A DNA stretch of 64,000 nt, from assembly GCF_001890385.1 (NCBI RefSeq), contig NZ_CP018221.1:1475501-1539500 (forward strand). The letters are read 5' to 3'. Each line of letters begins with the position of its first letter. The first letter of the stretch is position 1. The DNA comes from Tardibacter chloracetimidivorans. GTDB taxonomy: Bacteria > Pseudomonadota > Alphaproteobacteria > Sphingomonadales > Sphingomonadaceae. The position numbers and the translations under genes are program-made. Below the pieces are notes generated by a model. It did no database searches and was not told where the DNA came from. It was given only the letters and a program-made list of their open reading frames with translations. Below, piece after piece: positions 1 through 8,222 of the stretch.

Positions 1-1
1 G

Positions 2-31
2 AACCTTTATATCGAGCCCGGCAGCCCATGG
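2..31 (+). pseudogene. Possible IS3-family transposase relic
   Basis: Reading from base 2, the first ten residues are NLYIEPGSPW. This resembles the conserved IEPGSPWENGY stretch of IS3-family transposases. The similarity stops there and no downstream transposase motif follows, so at most this is a decayed end of an element lying to the left of the window. The match is short and could be chance. Confidence 0.3.
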
Positions 32-241
32 TGCTGCCGGTCCTCGCCAGCGTCGGGGTTCGACGCGGCCAGCGGGAAAATCCGGCTCACGGGGCTGCGC
101 GATCAGAGTGGCACAGGCTCGACCGTTAAGGCCGGGAGGCGGCCGCCAATGGCGAATGGCAGTTCGATCTTGGCTCGGGCCTCCACCCAACCAGCTGCAG
201 CCAACTCGACAGTTCACGACTGATGGCGGTCACTACCCAAT

Positions 242-265
242 AAAAAAGGGCCCCGTAGGGCCCTT
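242..265 (-). terminator. Rho-independent terminator after the CsbD-like gene
   Basis: On the minus strand the sequence forms a GC stem AAGGGCCC / GGGCCCTT with a TACG loop, followed by a run of six T. It lies about 27 bases past the stop codon of the CsbD-like gene, the classic geometry of an intrinsic terminator. Confidence 0.85.
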
Positions 266-291
266 CCGCTTGTTCGGCGCAATCACGGGTT

Positions 292-474
292 TCACACCTT
301 GTCGCCCAATGCGCCCTTTACCTTGCCTTTCAGGTTCTGCGCCTCGCCCTTGCGTTCCTGCGCCGCGCCTTCAGCGGTCACATCGGGCCGGCCGGCGGCC
401 TTTCCCGCCGCCTGTTTCGCATTGCCCGCCGCTTCATTGGCCAGGCCCTTCGCCTTGTCCTTCAGTTCACCCAT
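292..474 (-). CDS. CsbD-like stress protein
   Basis: A 60-residue, highly charged, alanine- and lysine-rich protein (MGELKDKAKGLANEAAGNAK and onward) typical of the CsbD family, small hydrophilic proteins induced in general stress responses; their molecular role is not established. The ATG at 474 is preferred over the upstream in-frame GTG at 483 because AGAAGGAG sits about 8 bases before the ATG but directly against the GTG. A strong terminator follows. It is monocistronic and faces away from the next stress-type genes. Confidence 0.8.
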   Translation of the reverse strand: MGELKDKAKGLANEAAGNAKQAAGKAAGRPDVTAEGAAQERKGEAQNLKGKVKGALGDKV

Positions 475-710
475 GTCGTCCACTCCTTCTGGAGGCAGAC
501 CAGGACGATTATCGCCCCGGCTTCACATGAGACTAGAGACGCCTGGGACACGAGGTTGGTTCCGGCCGCCCGTTTGGGCCAAGCCCACGGGGCATTCAAA
601 CCATGCACTGCGCATTTCGCCGCATGGCCCGTCCCATTCCGGAACGCCGACCTCGTTCCGTTGTTCAATCAGCATGAGCGGGCAACGGAATTGCGAGACG
701 GAGAAGGCCG

Positions 711-1133
711 ATGGCAGACGAACGGTACGAACAAAGGCAGCGCAGCCCTGAAAGCGGCCAGCGCAGCCGCCAGAACTCCATATTCGACGATGCGTCCGGA
801 ATGGAGCGGGACGAGGGCCGCAGGTCTTTCGCCCGCAGCGAGGCCCGGACGGGTTCTTGGTTCGGACATGAGGACGACGACACAGGCGACGACCAGGGCG
901 AGGACGGCCATTATCGCCGCTGGCGCGACAGCCAGATCGAGCAGTTGGACCGCGACTATGACGAATACCGCAGGGAGCGCCAGCAGCAGTTCCAGTCCGA
1001 TTTCGACAGCTGGCGTCAGAACCGCCGGCAGCAGGCGCAGGGGCAGGAACGGCAGCAACCGTTGTCGGCCCCCAAAGAGCGGCAGGCGGCGACATCGATC
1101 GGCGGCAGCTCCACCAGCAGCGGCAAGGCCTGA
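711..1133 (+). CDS. Acidic, hydrophilic low-complexity protein of unknown function
   Basis: A 140-residue protein with no membrane segment or signal peptide. It is rich in Arg, Asp, Glu, Gln and Ser, with an RRWRDSQIEQLDRDYDEYRRER-type charged central helix at about residues 68-100. The composition suggests a largely disordered or coiled protein. A GGAGAAGG ribosome site precedes the ATG. It lies 39 bases before the PRC-barrel gene, on the same strand and beside a CsbD-like gene, so a role in stress or envelope protection is plausible but only inferred. I do not recognise a family with certainty. Confidence 0.6.
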   Translation: MADERYEQRQRSPESGQRSRQNSIFDDASGMERDEGRRSFARSEARTGSWFGHEDDDTGDDQGEDGHYRRWRDSQIEQLDRDYDEYRRERQQQFQSDFDSWRQNRRQQAQGQERQQPLSAPKERQAATSIGGSSTSSGKA

Positions 1134-1172
1134 CCGACCCAACGACCCATCATCAAAGAGGAGGCCTGACCA

Positions 1173-1748
1173 ATGGGCTATTATGATCGTGACGACGACA
1201 GCTACACCCGGACGCGGGACTCATCCGAGCGTTCGTCGAACTGGCGGAACGAAAGCATCTTCGGCCGCAGCAACAGACGCGATGACGATGGCGACTGGCG
1301 GACGCGGCGCTCCACACGCGGCAGCTCTGGCAATCGGAATTACCAGAGCCGGGACAGCGGCGACGAGGGCTATGGTCCCGACGACGATCGCGACGACCTG
1401 CCGAGGAACGAGACCAACCATCTGATCGCATCGAATAAGGTGGAAGGCACTGCCGTTTATGGCAGGGACGGCGAACGCCTGGGCCACATCTACAACTTCA
1501 TGGTCGACAAGGTGAGCGGCCATGTCGAATATGCAGTCATGGCCTATGGTGGGTTCCTGCGCATGGGCGAGCGCTATTTCCCCCTGCCGTGGCAGACGCT
1601 TGATTATGACACGCGCAGAGGCGGCTACCGGATCGACATGACCGAGCGGGATCTGGAGCGCGCGCCCAGCTTCGACAGGAACAGCGAGCCGTCGTTCAAC
1701 CGCCGCTATGGAAGCCGCGTCTACAGCTATTATGGCCTGAGCTACTGA
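1173..1748 (+). CDS. PRC-barrel domain protein with disordered N-terminus
   Basis: 191 residues. The first 85 or so are polar and Arg/Asp/Ser-rich. Residues about 88-165 form a PRC-barrel: IASNKVEGTAVYGRDGERLG, then HIYNFMVDKVSG and the PLPWQTLDYD strand. PRC-barrels are small beta folds found in RimM and in photosynthetic reaction centre H subunits; the function of stand-alone ones is mostly unknown. A strong GAGGAGG precedes the ATG. The barrel is clearly paralogous to the gene at 41769-42170, which lacks the long disordered leader. Confidence 0.8.
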   Translation: MGYYDRDDDSYTRTRDSSERSSNWRNESIFGRSNRRDDDGDWRTRRSTRGSSGNRNYQSRDSGDEGYGPDDDRDDLPRNETNHLIASNKVEGTAVYGRDGERLGHIYNFMVDKVSGHVEYAVMAYGGFLRMGERYFPLPWQTLDYDTRRGGYRIDMTERDLERAPSFDRNSEPSFNRRYGSRVYSYYGLSY

Positions 1749-1886
1749 CCGGAGGCGCAGGCCCGCCAGCGGGGGCCGCACGCCTTCGATTCACCGCAAA
1801 GCTGTTGTGCGGCGACCGGGCTGCCGTCATCCTCGATATCGGGCTGGCGGCAGCTTCGTGCTGCGCAAAAGAGAGCGGAGTTTTGG

Positions 1887-2420
1887 ATGGGCAGGGTCGC
1901 AAAGACCGGCCGCGGCGCGGCGATGCTTGCGGAAATGCAGGAGTTCAGCAGCTTTGCTCCGGCAGAGCAGCGCTACATCTGCCGGGCGCTGGAAGTGGCG
2001 GCCGGTTCCCACTCGGCGCTGCGGCGCTGGGCGCGCGACATCGATGAAGCCCGCAGCGTCCGCAATCAGGCGCGGACCTACCGTCGGCGTGACCATGTGG
2101 TACGGCTGCTCGCCGAGGAGCGCTATCTGGAGATGGCCGCGCCCTTGACGGAGATCAGCATATTCGATCTTTCCCAGCGGCAGATCCGCTCTTTCCCGGC
2201 TTATCGCTTCCTTTATGAACGGCTCATCGGGGGAGCAATCCGTCCCTGGCTTGCAAGCAGCTTCGGCGCGGCGGCGGTGCTCCCGCTTCTGAGCCCCCGC
2301 CACAGGGGCGAGCTTATCGGGACGCTGGCGGAGGACGAGGTTCTGCGGACGGATTGGCCGCGCGAAGAGCCGGTGTTCTTCCCCCGCTGGGTGGAAATGC
2401 CGGTCAACATCGCCGCCTGA
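1887..2420 (+). CDS. Hypothetical protein
   Basis: 177 residues, not recognised. It has no signal peptide and no convincing transmembrane segment. The N-terminal half is Arg-rich and probably helical (LRRWARDIDEARSVRNQART); the middle holds SIFDLSQRQIRSFPAYRFLY and the C-terminal third is mixed. The ATG has a GGAG six bases upstream. It stands alone between the PRC-barrel gene and a monooxygenase-fold gene. Codon use and GC match the surroundings, so it looks like a resident gene. Confidence 0.55.
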   Translation: MGRVAKTGRGAAMLAEMQEFSSFAPAEQRYICRALEVAAGSHSALRRWARDIDEARSVRNQARTYRRRDHVVRLLAEERYLEMAAPLTEISIFDLSQRQIRSFPAYRFLYERLIGGAIRPWLASSFGAAAVLPLLSPRHRGELIGTLAEDEVLRTDWPREEPVFFPRWVEMPVNIAA

Positions 2421-2506
2421 GCGTTTGATCTTTTCCCTTCCTTTGGGAACTTAGCTGGGAACTTAGCCCCGGCCACGCGCGCTGTTCTTTCGTGTTTGAG
2501 GGAGCA

Positions 2507-2845
2507 ATGTGCATGTTCGTGGCGGTCTATTGGTGGCGCGTCCACCCCGGCAAGGAAGAACAGTTTCGCGCCGCCTGGAGGCGCGGGACGGATCTGATCA
2601 GGGAACGCTATGGGAGCTATGGCTCGCGCCTGCACCGCGATGCCGACGGCCGCTTTGTCGGCTATGCCGAATGGCCGGACGAGGCGACATGGCGCGCCGC
2701 ATTCGACCAGAAGATGGTCTATGACGATCCCGAAACACGGGCTGCCTTCGTCGATGCGATTGCCGAGGTTCCGGCGGACGCGGACCCGATCTTCACCATG
2801 ACCGTCACCGACGACCTTCTCGTTCGCTCAACCGGATCACCATAG
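2507..2845 (+). CDS. Antibiotic biosynthesis monooxygenase (ABM) fold protein
   Basis: About 112 residues with the dimeric ferredoxin-like ABM pattern: an opening FVAVYWWRVHPGKEEQFRAA strand-helix, a central FVGYAEWPDEATW strand and a DPIFTMTVTDDLLV closing strand. Such proteins include cofactor-free oxygenases and many uncharacterised enzymes. The ATG at 2507 is chosen because GAGGGA lies about five bases upstream; a GTG at 2492 and an ATG at 2513 are alternatives. The substrate cannot be inferred. Confidence 0.65.
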   Translation: MCMFVAVYWWRVHPGKEEQFRAAWRRGTDLIRERYGSYGSRLHRDADGRFVGYAEWPDEATWRAAFDQKMVYDDPETRAAFVDAIAEVPADADPIFTMTVTDDLLVRSTGSP

Positions 2846-2850
2846 GCAGG

Positions 2851-3954
2851 TCAGCCGGAGAGTCGGGTCAGGCTGGCGGCCCAGCGCATCGGCAGCGGCC
2901 AATGTCGCGCGGTGGCGACAAGCCCCGTCCGGCCCGGCCCGGTGGACGCAAGCCGGTGGAGCCCGCCCGCGACGGCGAATTGGCGGGCAAGCCGCCGCCT
3001 GAGCCTCATTTGGTAATCCGCCGCCGCGCTTCCGGCCAGAAAGCTGTCCGCCGCCGCAATGCCGCTGTGAAGCGCAATCGCCATGCCATCGCCTGAAAAG
3101 GACGGGATCACCGCCGCCTGATCGCCCAGACGGTAGACGCCACCATCCGCGGATCCGGGCGTGTGAAGGAAGCCATAGGGAATGCGCGCAACGGCCAAGG
3201 GCCGCGCGAGCAACGGCTCCGCGCCTTCCAGCCGCTCCTTCAGCATCGGCATTTCGTCCGTCAGCGACCGGACCAGATCGTCCCATGCCCCGCCCCTCGC
3301 CCGCCACGCGGAGTCGCCGATGACGAGGCAGAAATTGGCCCTGCCGTTCTCGACAAGCTGCAGGCCCGCATAGCCGCCGTCGAACAGATAAAGCTCGACC
3401 GCGCCCGCCAACCTCTCGCGCTGGCGGGGCGACAGCGCGAACATCTGCTTCAGCCCGATATTGTGACACGGTTCCGTCACCGGGCGCGCCGCGCCCCTCA
3501 CCTCATGCTTTCCGGTCGCAAGGAAAAGCGTGGACGCGCGCAGCCTCCCCTTGCCGCGCGTTTCGATCTCGCCGCCCCCGCCGCCCGTCTCGGCAACCGC
3601 GACAATCGTCTCCCTCACGATCCGCGCTCCGGCCCTTGCAGCCGCCTCGATCAGCGCGCCGTCGAGGCGATGCCGCGAAAGCCCCCGCGCACGAAACGGC
3701 AGACGCACCTCGGCCGACCGATGGGCCGCGACCAGCCGCACCCGGTCGATTGTGCTTGCACCCAGCCGGTCCGCCTCCACACCCAGCCGCGCGAGCATCG
3801 CCTCCGTCTCGCTGCTCAGGAAGCAGCCGCAGAGCTTTTCATCGGCGGCTTCGCCACGTTCGATCACCAAGGGCGATTGTCCCGCGCGCGCCAGCGTCAG
3901 CGCCGCCGCCGTTCCCGCCGGGCCGCCGCCCGCGATGACCAGCGCCTCATCCAC
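2851..3954 (-). CDS. FAD-dependent oxidoreductase of the geranylgeranyl reductase / UbiH-like type
   Basis: About 367 residues. The N-terminus has the FAD-binding GGGPAG motif within LVIAGGGPAGTAAALTLARA, then the CGCFLSSE segment. The second FAD contact GDQAAVIPSFSGDGMAIAL is near residue 290. These features place it with flavin monooxygenase/reductases acting on lipid or polyketide substrates. The GTG start at 3954 overlaps the methyltransferase stop as GTGGATGA, so the two are translationally coupled. As the third gene after a type III PKS it probably oxidises or reduces the methylated polyketide; that is inference from position. Confidence 0.8.
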   Translation of the reverse strand: MDEALVIAGGGPAGTAAALTLARAGQSPLVIERGEAADEKLCGCFLSSETEAMLARLGVEADRLGASTIDRVRLVAAHRSAEVRLPFRARGLSRHRLDGALIEAAARAGARIVRETIVAVAETGGGGGEIETRGKGRLRASTLFLATGKHEVRGAARPVTEPCHNIGLKQMFALSPRQRERLAGAVELYLFDGGYAGLQLVENGRANFCLVIGDSAWRARGGAWDDLVRSLTDEMPMLKERLEGAEPLLARPLAVARIPYGFLHTPGSADGGVYRLGDQAAVIPSFSGDGMAIALHSGIAAADSFLAGSAAADYQMRLRRRLARQFAVAGGLHRLASTGPGRTGLVATARHWPLPMRWAASLTRLSG

Positions 3955-4666
3955 TGGTGAATGCACCAACGCACAGCCGGTAGGGGAACCGGCGGCATAT
4001 CTCGGCGCGCGCATCGGCGATGCCCGCCTGTTGCAGCAGGCGCTTCCAGTCCTCCTCCACAAAGGCGCGCGTAATCGATGTCAGCCCGTCCTGCCGGATG
4101 AAGCGGTGCCAGGGGGCAAGCGCGGTCCCGATGCCGAACAGCGCATGGGCAGCCCTGCTCCGCCGCAGGTCGTTGACGAACCAGCCGATCCGCGCGGTCG
4201 CATCCATCCAGCGCAGAAAGCGGACCAGCGCCGCGTCATCCAGATGATGCGCGAAAAGCGAACTCAGGATGATGTCGGGCGGCTGCGACGGCTGATAGGC
4301 GAACAGGTCCCCGGTGACATAGTCGATGCCCGCCCCGGCCGGAATGGCCTCCCGCGCCGCGTCGGCGCTCCAGCGGTTGAGGTCGATGCCGGTCAGCCGC
4401 ACCTCCACCCCGCGCCGCGCCGCCCAGCGGTGGATGGCGCGAAGCATGTCGCCATAGCCAGAGCCTGCATCGAGAATATTGAGCGGCCTGCCCGGCGCGC
4501 GGGCAATCGCGCGTTCCATCCAGTCAAGCGTCGGCCGATGGGCGAGCGTCAGCCGGTTGACGAGCGCCAGATGCCGCAGGCACTGTCGGAAGTCCTCATA
4601 ACCGGTCTCTTCCGTGTCCATCAGCTCCGGCATGGTGCTGCGGCGGCTGAAATCCGCATCAGCCAT
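3947..4666 (-). CDS. SAM-dependent methyltransferase linked to type III PKS
   Basis: About 239 residues with the class I methyltransferase core: motif I ILDAGSGYGDML near residue 65, an acidic motif II LTGIDLNRWS, and DIILSSLFAHHLDD as motif IV/post-motif. The ATG at 4666 overlaps the stop of the preceding PKS gene as ATGGCTGA, and its own stop overlaps the next start. A methyltransferase beside a type III PKS commonly methylates the polyketide (for example alkylpyrone or alkylresorcinol O-methylation); the exact product here is unknown. Confidence 0.82.
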   Translation of the reverse strand: MADADFSRRSTMPELMDTEETGYEDFRQCLRHLALVNRLTLAHRPTLDWMERAIARAPGRPLNILDAGSGYGDMLRAIHRWAARRGVEVRLTGIDLNRWSADAAREAIPAGAGIDYVTGDLFAYQPSQPPDIILSSLFAHHLDDAALVRFLRWMDATARIGWFVNDLRRSRAAHALFGIGTALAPWHRFIRQDGLTSITRAFVEEDWKRLLQQAGIADARAEICRRFPYRLCVGAFTSG

Positions 4667-5759
4667 GGCCCTTCCCGACATCGCCCAGATCGAAGCGGAA
4701 GGTCTCGGCCACCAGCCCCGGTCCAAAGGCCATGGCGACACCGCGTCCGGCATCGCCCGCCGTCACCATCCGGGCAAGCACGAACATCAGCGTGGCGGAA
4801 GACATGTTGCCGAAATCCCGCAGCACCGACCGCGACCGGCCGAGCGCGTCGGCCTCCAGCCCCAGCCCCCGCTCCACCGCGTCCAGAATCGTGCGGCCGC
4901 CCGGATGCACCGCCCAGAGATCGTAGCTTTCGGCCGGTTCGCCGCGCAATATGCCGTCCCGGTCGTTCCGCAGCCGCTCCGCGTCGAGCGCCTTCGCCAG
5001 TCGCTGTGGCACCTCTCCGGACAGGTGCATTTCAAACCCCTGATCGCCGATCCGCCATGTGATCAGATGCGCGCTCTCGGGAATGGTGACGGTACGAAAA
5101 TCCCTCAGCGCAATGCCCCGCGCATCGCTGGAGATCATCGCGGCCGCACAGCCGTCGCCGAACAGCAGACCGCTCAACAGCCGCTCGAGTTCGCGGGTCT
5201 CCTGGAGGTGGAGCGAGCATAGCTCTATGTTCACCATCAGCACCCGCGCGGCCGGTTCCGACCGGACGATATGGTTGGCGAGCCGTATCGCGTTGATCGC
5301 CGCCGAACATCCCATGAAGCCTATGGCGGTGCGCTCCAGGCCGGGGTCCAGCCCAAAGCTGTCTATCAGCATCTGATCTATGCCGGGCGCGACAAAGCCG
5401 GTGCAGGAGACGAGCAGCAGATGCGTCGCCGATTGCACATCCTCATTCTCGCCCAGGGCGCGGACAGCCTCCTCGCACAGTTTTACGCCTTGCGTTTCGA
5501 ACCGCTCCATCCGCTGGGCGGTGCCGGGAAATGCGCCGAGCCGGTAGAAACCCTCGCGGTCGGCGGCCTCGAAATCATCATCGTCGGCCGGTTCCAGGAA
5601 CGACCAACGATGCTCGATCCCGGCAAGACCCGCCATGCGACGAAAGATTCTGCGGCTGGCGTCGCCTTCCAGCAGCCGGTCCGCCAGCCCGATGAAGCGG
5701 GCGTGGATGTCGTGCCGGGGCACAGCCGTGCCAATGGCGTTGATATGGGCTGTGGTCAC
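4659..5759 (-). CDS. Type III polyketide synthase (chalcone/stilbene synthase family)
   Basis: 366 residues, normal family length. The full thiolase-fold catalytic triad is visible: Cys151 in GFMGCSAA, His285 in WAVHPGGRTIL and Asn318 in RDFGNMSSAT. The C-terminal GFGPG-loop equivalent reads AFGPGLVAETF. The enzyme is expected to extend an acyl-CoA starter with malonyl-CoA and release a pyrone, resorcinol or similar. It leads a three-gene overlapping operon with a methyltransferase and an FAD enzyme, suggesting a small lipid-like or quinone-like product. The starter specificity cannot be read from the sequence. Confidence 0.93.
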   Translation of the reverse strand: MTTAHINAIGTAVPRHDIHARFIGLADRLLEGDASRRIFRRMAGLAGIEHRWSFLEPADDDDFEAADREGFYRLGAFPGTAQRMERFETQGVKLCEEAVRALGENEDVQSATHLLLVSCTGFVAPGIDQMLIDSFGLDPGLERTAIGFMGCSAAINAIRLANHIVRSEPAARVLMVNIELCSLHLQETRELERLLSGLLFGDGCAAAMISSDARGIALRDFRTVTIPESAHLITWRIGDQGFEMHLSGEVPQRLAKALDAERLRNDRDGILRGEPAESYDLWAVHPGGRTILDAVERGLGLEADALGRSRSVLRDFGNMSSATLMFVLARMVTAGDAGRGVAMAFGPGLVAETFRFDLGDVGKGHG

Positions 5760-5836
5760 TTGATTCCCTTCGGACGGGCGTCAGACCATACCGCAGATGC
5801 GGCAGGATTGGGAGAAATGCGTCAGGCTTGCCCCGA

Positions 5837-6718
5837 CTAACGCCGCCAGAATGGTTTCGTGCCGCGCAGCTTCTTCAAGCGCCGGGGTATGCGCTGGATG
5901 AGCGCCTTTCGCGCTTCTCGCGCTTCTTGCAGCAGAAGGTCCGCCGCCTGCCGCTCCCGCGTGGCGAGGCCGACATTTTCCATGATCGTCTCTGCGACGA
6001 CCAGATCGTTGATAGCCCCGAGCCGGTCCTGCGCCTTGGCCATCCGCTTGCGGAACCGCTCGGCGTCCAGCGTGTCCTCGTCGGCATAGAGCGGCGCCAG
6101 AAAATTCGCCGTGTAGCGCATCTTCTTCAGTTCGATCCGCAGCCGGTGAAGGGCCGCCGGATCGGGATTCCTAACCGCACGGCGGGCGCGTCCGCGCAGC
6201 CTGCGCCAGCGCTTGGAAAGCGCACGGTCCGCGAAATCGCCGATCCGCTCATCCCGCCCGACGATATTCAGAATGTCGCGATTGAGCCACACGGTCATCT
6301 CGGCGACAAGCTGGTTCATGCGGTGCGACGTGATCGCCGCATTCGCCTGCGCATAGGCCGCCTCCTGCACCACCAGCATCCGGTCGAGCAGCGGTCCGGC
6401 ATGGCCGCTGCGCGCGTCGAAGAAGCGGGCGAGCAGCGCATCCAGATTACGCGCGTCGCCAAGCTGGCCCATGATCCAGCGCAGCTCGATCTGGAACCGG
6501 ATGGGGCCACCGGGCGACAGCACGGGCTGGAACAGCGCCAGCGCGGCCCTCAACTGCCTTATGGCAACCCGGCACTGGTGCAATGGCTCCGCTCCGCCGA
6601 TATCGCCGAATTGCTGGGCCTGATCCGACAGTCTTTGCAGGCAATCGCGTGCGATCACCCGAAAGGCGTCAAGGACCGGCATGGCCCGGTGCAGCGGTAT
6701 CGGCTCCCTGCCGGGCAT
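5837..6718 (-). CDS. Stand-alone CHAD domain protein
   Basis: 293 residues of the conserved histidine alpha-helical domain. There are two helical repeats with the basic signature HQCRVAIRQLRAALALF (about residues 47-63) and ALHRLRIELKKMRYTANFL near residue 200. CHAD domains bind inorganic polyphosphate through these basic His/Lys/Arg surfaces. There is no N-terminal CYTH/ygiF triphosphatase domain. It lies 77 bases upstream of the type III PKS gene on the same strand, so it may be co-transcribed with it; a functional link is unproven. Confidence 0.88.
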   Translation of the reverse strand: MPGREPIPLHRAMPVLDAFRVIARDCLQRLSDQAQQFGDIGGAEPLHQCRVAIRQLRAALALFQPVLSPGGPIRFQIELRWIMGQLGDARNLDALLARFFDARSGHAGPLLDRMLVVQEAAYAQANAAITSHRMNQLVAEMTVWLNRDILNIVGRDERIGDFADRALSKRWRRLRGRARRAVRNPDPAALHRLRIELKKMRYTANFLAPLYADEDTLDAERFRKRMAKAQDRLGAINDLVVAETIMENVGLATRERQAADLLLQEAREARKALIQRIPRRLKKLRGTKPFWRR

Positions 6719-6899
6719 TGGTCTCCGGTCCCTCGGATTCGCATTAACAGCGGAAATGCTCCGCCAATGTAATGGTTGCGGCTTAATGGAACGAGTTCAC
6801 CAATACGTCAGTCCAAAAGGGGGTAGATGAACGACGCGCGAACCGGTTTGATGCTATACTATTGCGTCCGCGCGCCGTTTGGAGAGGAGCCGCCTTGTT

Positions 6900-8222
6900 A
6901 TGACCCGCTCGCACGATCCCAACGGTCCCGCGACTATTCCGACGGCGCGTCGCCGCCCGAAGGCCGATGTCCTGGAACTCGGCGGCCGCAAGCTGAAGCC
7001 CGCCACCTTGATGATGGGCCACGGCTTCGATCCCGCGCTTTCCGAAGGCGCGCTGAAGCCGCCGATCTTCCTGACCTCCACCTTCGTCTTTGAAAGCGCG
7101 GCGGCAGGCAAACGCTTCTTCGAGCACATTACCGGCAAGCGGGAGGGACCGGCGGAAGGCCTTGTCTATTCCCGCTTCAACGGCCCCGATCAGGAGATAC
7201 TGGAGGACCGGCTGAGCCTTTGGGAAGAGGTGGAGGACGCCCTCACCTTCTCGTCGGGCATGTCGGCGATCGCCACCACCCTGCTTGCACTGGTCCAGCC
7301 CGGCGATGTCATCATCCATTCCTCCCCGCTTTACGCAGCCACCGAAACGCTGATCGGCCGCATCCTCGGCCGGTTCGGCGTGCAATGGGTGGATTTTCCG
7401 GCAGGCGCTTCCAGACAGGAGATCGACGCCGCGTTCGAGCGGGCGAAGGCGCTCGGTCGTATCGGCTGCGTCTATCTGGAAAGCCCGGCCAACCCCACCA
7501 ACCAGCTTGTCGACATCGCCGCCGTGGCGGATGCGCGGGACGCCTTCCACCCCGACCCCGCAAGCCGGCCGCCGGTCATCATCGACAACACCTTTCTGGG
7601 GCCGCTCTGGCAGAAGCCGCTGAAGCATGGCGCGGACCTGGTCGTCTATTCGCTTACCAAATATGCGGGCGGCCACAGCGATCTTGTCGCCGGCGGCGTG
7701 CTGGGCAGCCGGGCGATGCTTGCGCCCGTCCGCTCGATGCGGAACACCATCGGCACGATCACCGACCCGCATACCGCCTGGATGCTGCTCCGGAGCCTTG
7801 AGACGCTGGAGCTGCGCATGACGCGCGCTGGCGAAAGCGCGGCGAAGGTCTGCACATGGCTGAAGGACCATCCCGGCGTGGAACGTATCGGCTATCTCGG
7901 CTTTCTCGATCCCGAATCGCGGCAGGCCGACATCTACCGCCGCCATTGCACCGGTGCCGGCTCCACCTTCTCGCTCTATCTGAAGGGCGGCGAGGCGGAG
8001 GCGTTCCGATTCCTCGATTCGCTCAAGATCGTGAAGCTCGCCGTCAGCCTTGGCGGCACCGAGACGCTTGCCAGCCACCCTGCCGCGATGACCCATCTTT
8101 CCGTGCCGGACGAACGCAAGCGGCAGCTCGACATTTCGGACAATCTCGTCCGCATCTCGATCGGCGTGGAGGACGCCGACGATCTCATCGCCGATTTCGA
8201 TCAGGCGCTGGCGGCGGTCTGA
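6900..8222 (+). CDS. Cystathionine gamma-synthase family PLP enzyme
   Basis: 440 residues of the Cys/Met-metabolism fold-type I family. The PLP lysine is Lys254 in VVYSLTKYAGGHSD, with FSSGMSAIATTLL binding the phosphate and IIDNTF carrying the PLP-ring aspartate. It could be cystathionine gamma-synthase, methionine gamma-lyase or O-acylhomoserine sulfhydrylase; sequence alone does not separate these. The ATG at 6900 follows GGAGAGGAG by about ten bases. Its 3' end overlaps the convergent ygfZ gene by 22 bases. Confidence 0.88.
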   Translation: MTRSHDPNGPATIPTARRRPKADVLELGGRKLKPATLMMGHGFDPALSEGALKPPIFLTSTFVFESAAAGKRFFEHITGKREGPAEGLVYSRFNGPDQEILEDRLSLWEEVEDALTFSSGMSAIATTLLALVQPGDVIIHSSPLYAATETLIGRILGRFGVQWVDFPAGASRQEIDAAFERAKALGRIGCVYLESPANPTNQLVDIAAVADARDAFHPDPASRPPVIIDNTFLGPLWQKPLKHGADLVVYSLTKYAGGHSDLVAGGVLGSRAMLAPVRSMRNTIGTITDPHTAWMLLRSLETLELRMTRAGESAAKVCTWLKDHPGVERIGYLGFLDPESRQADIYRRHCTGAGSTFSLYLKGGEAEAFRFLDSLKIVKLAVSLGGTETLASHPAAMTHLSVPDERKRQLDISDNLVRISIGVEDADDLIADFDQALAAV

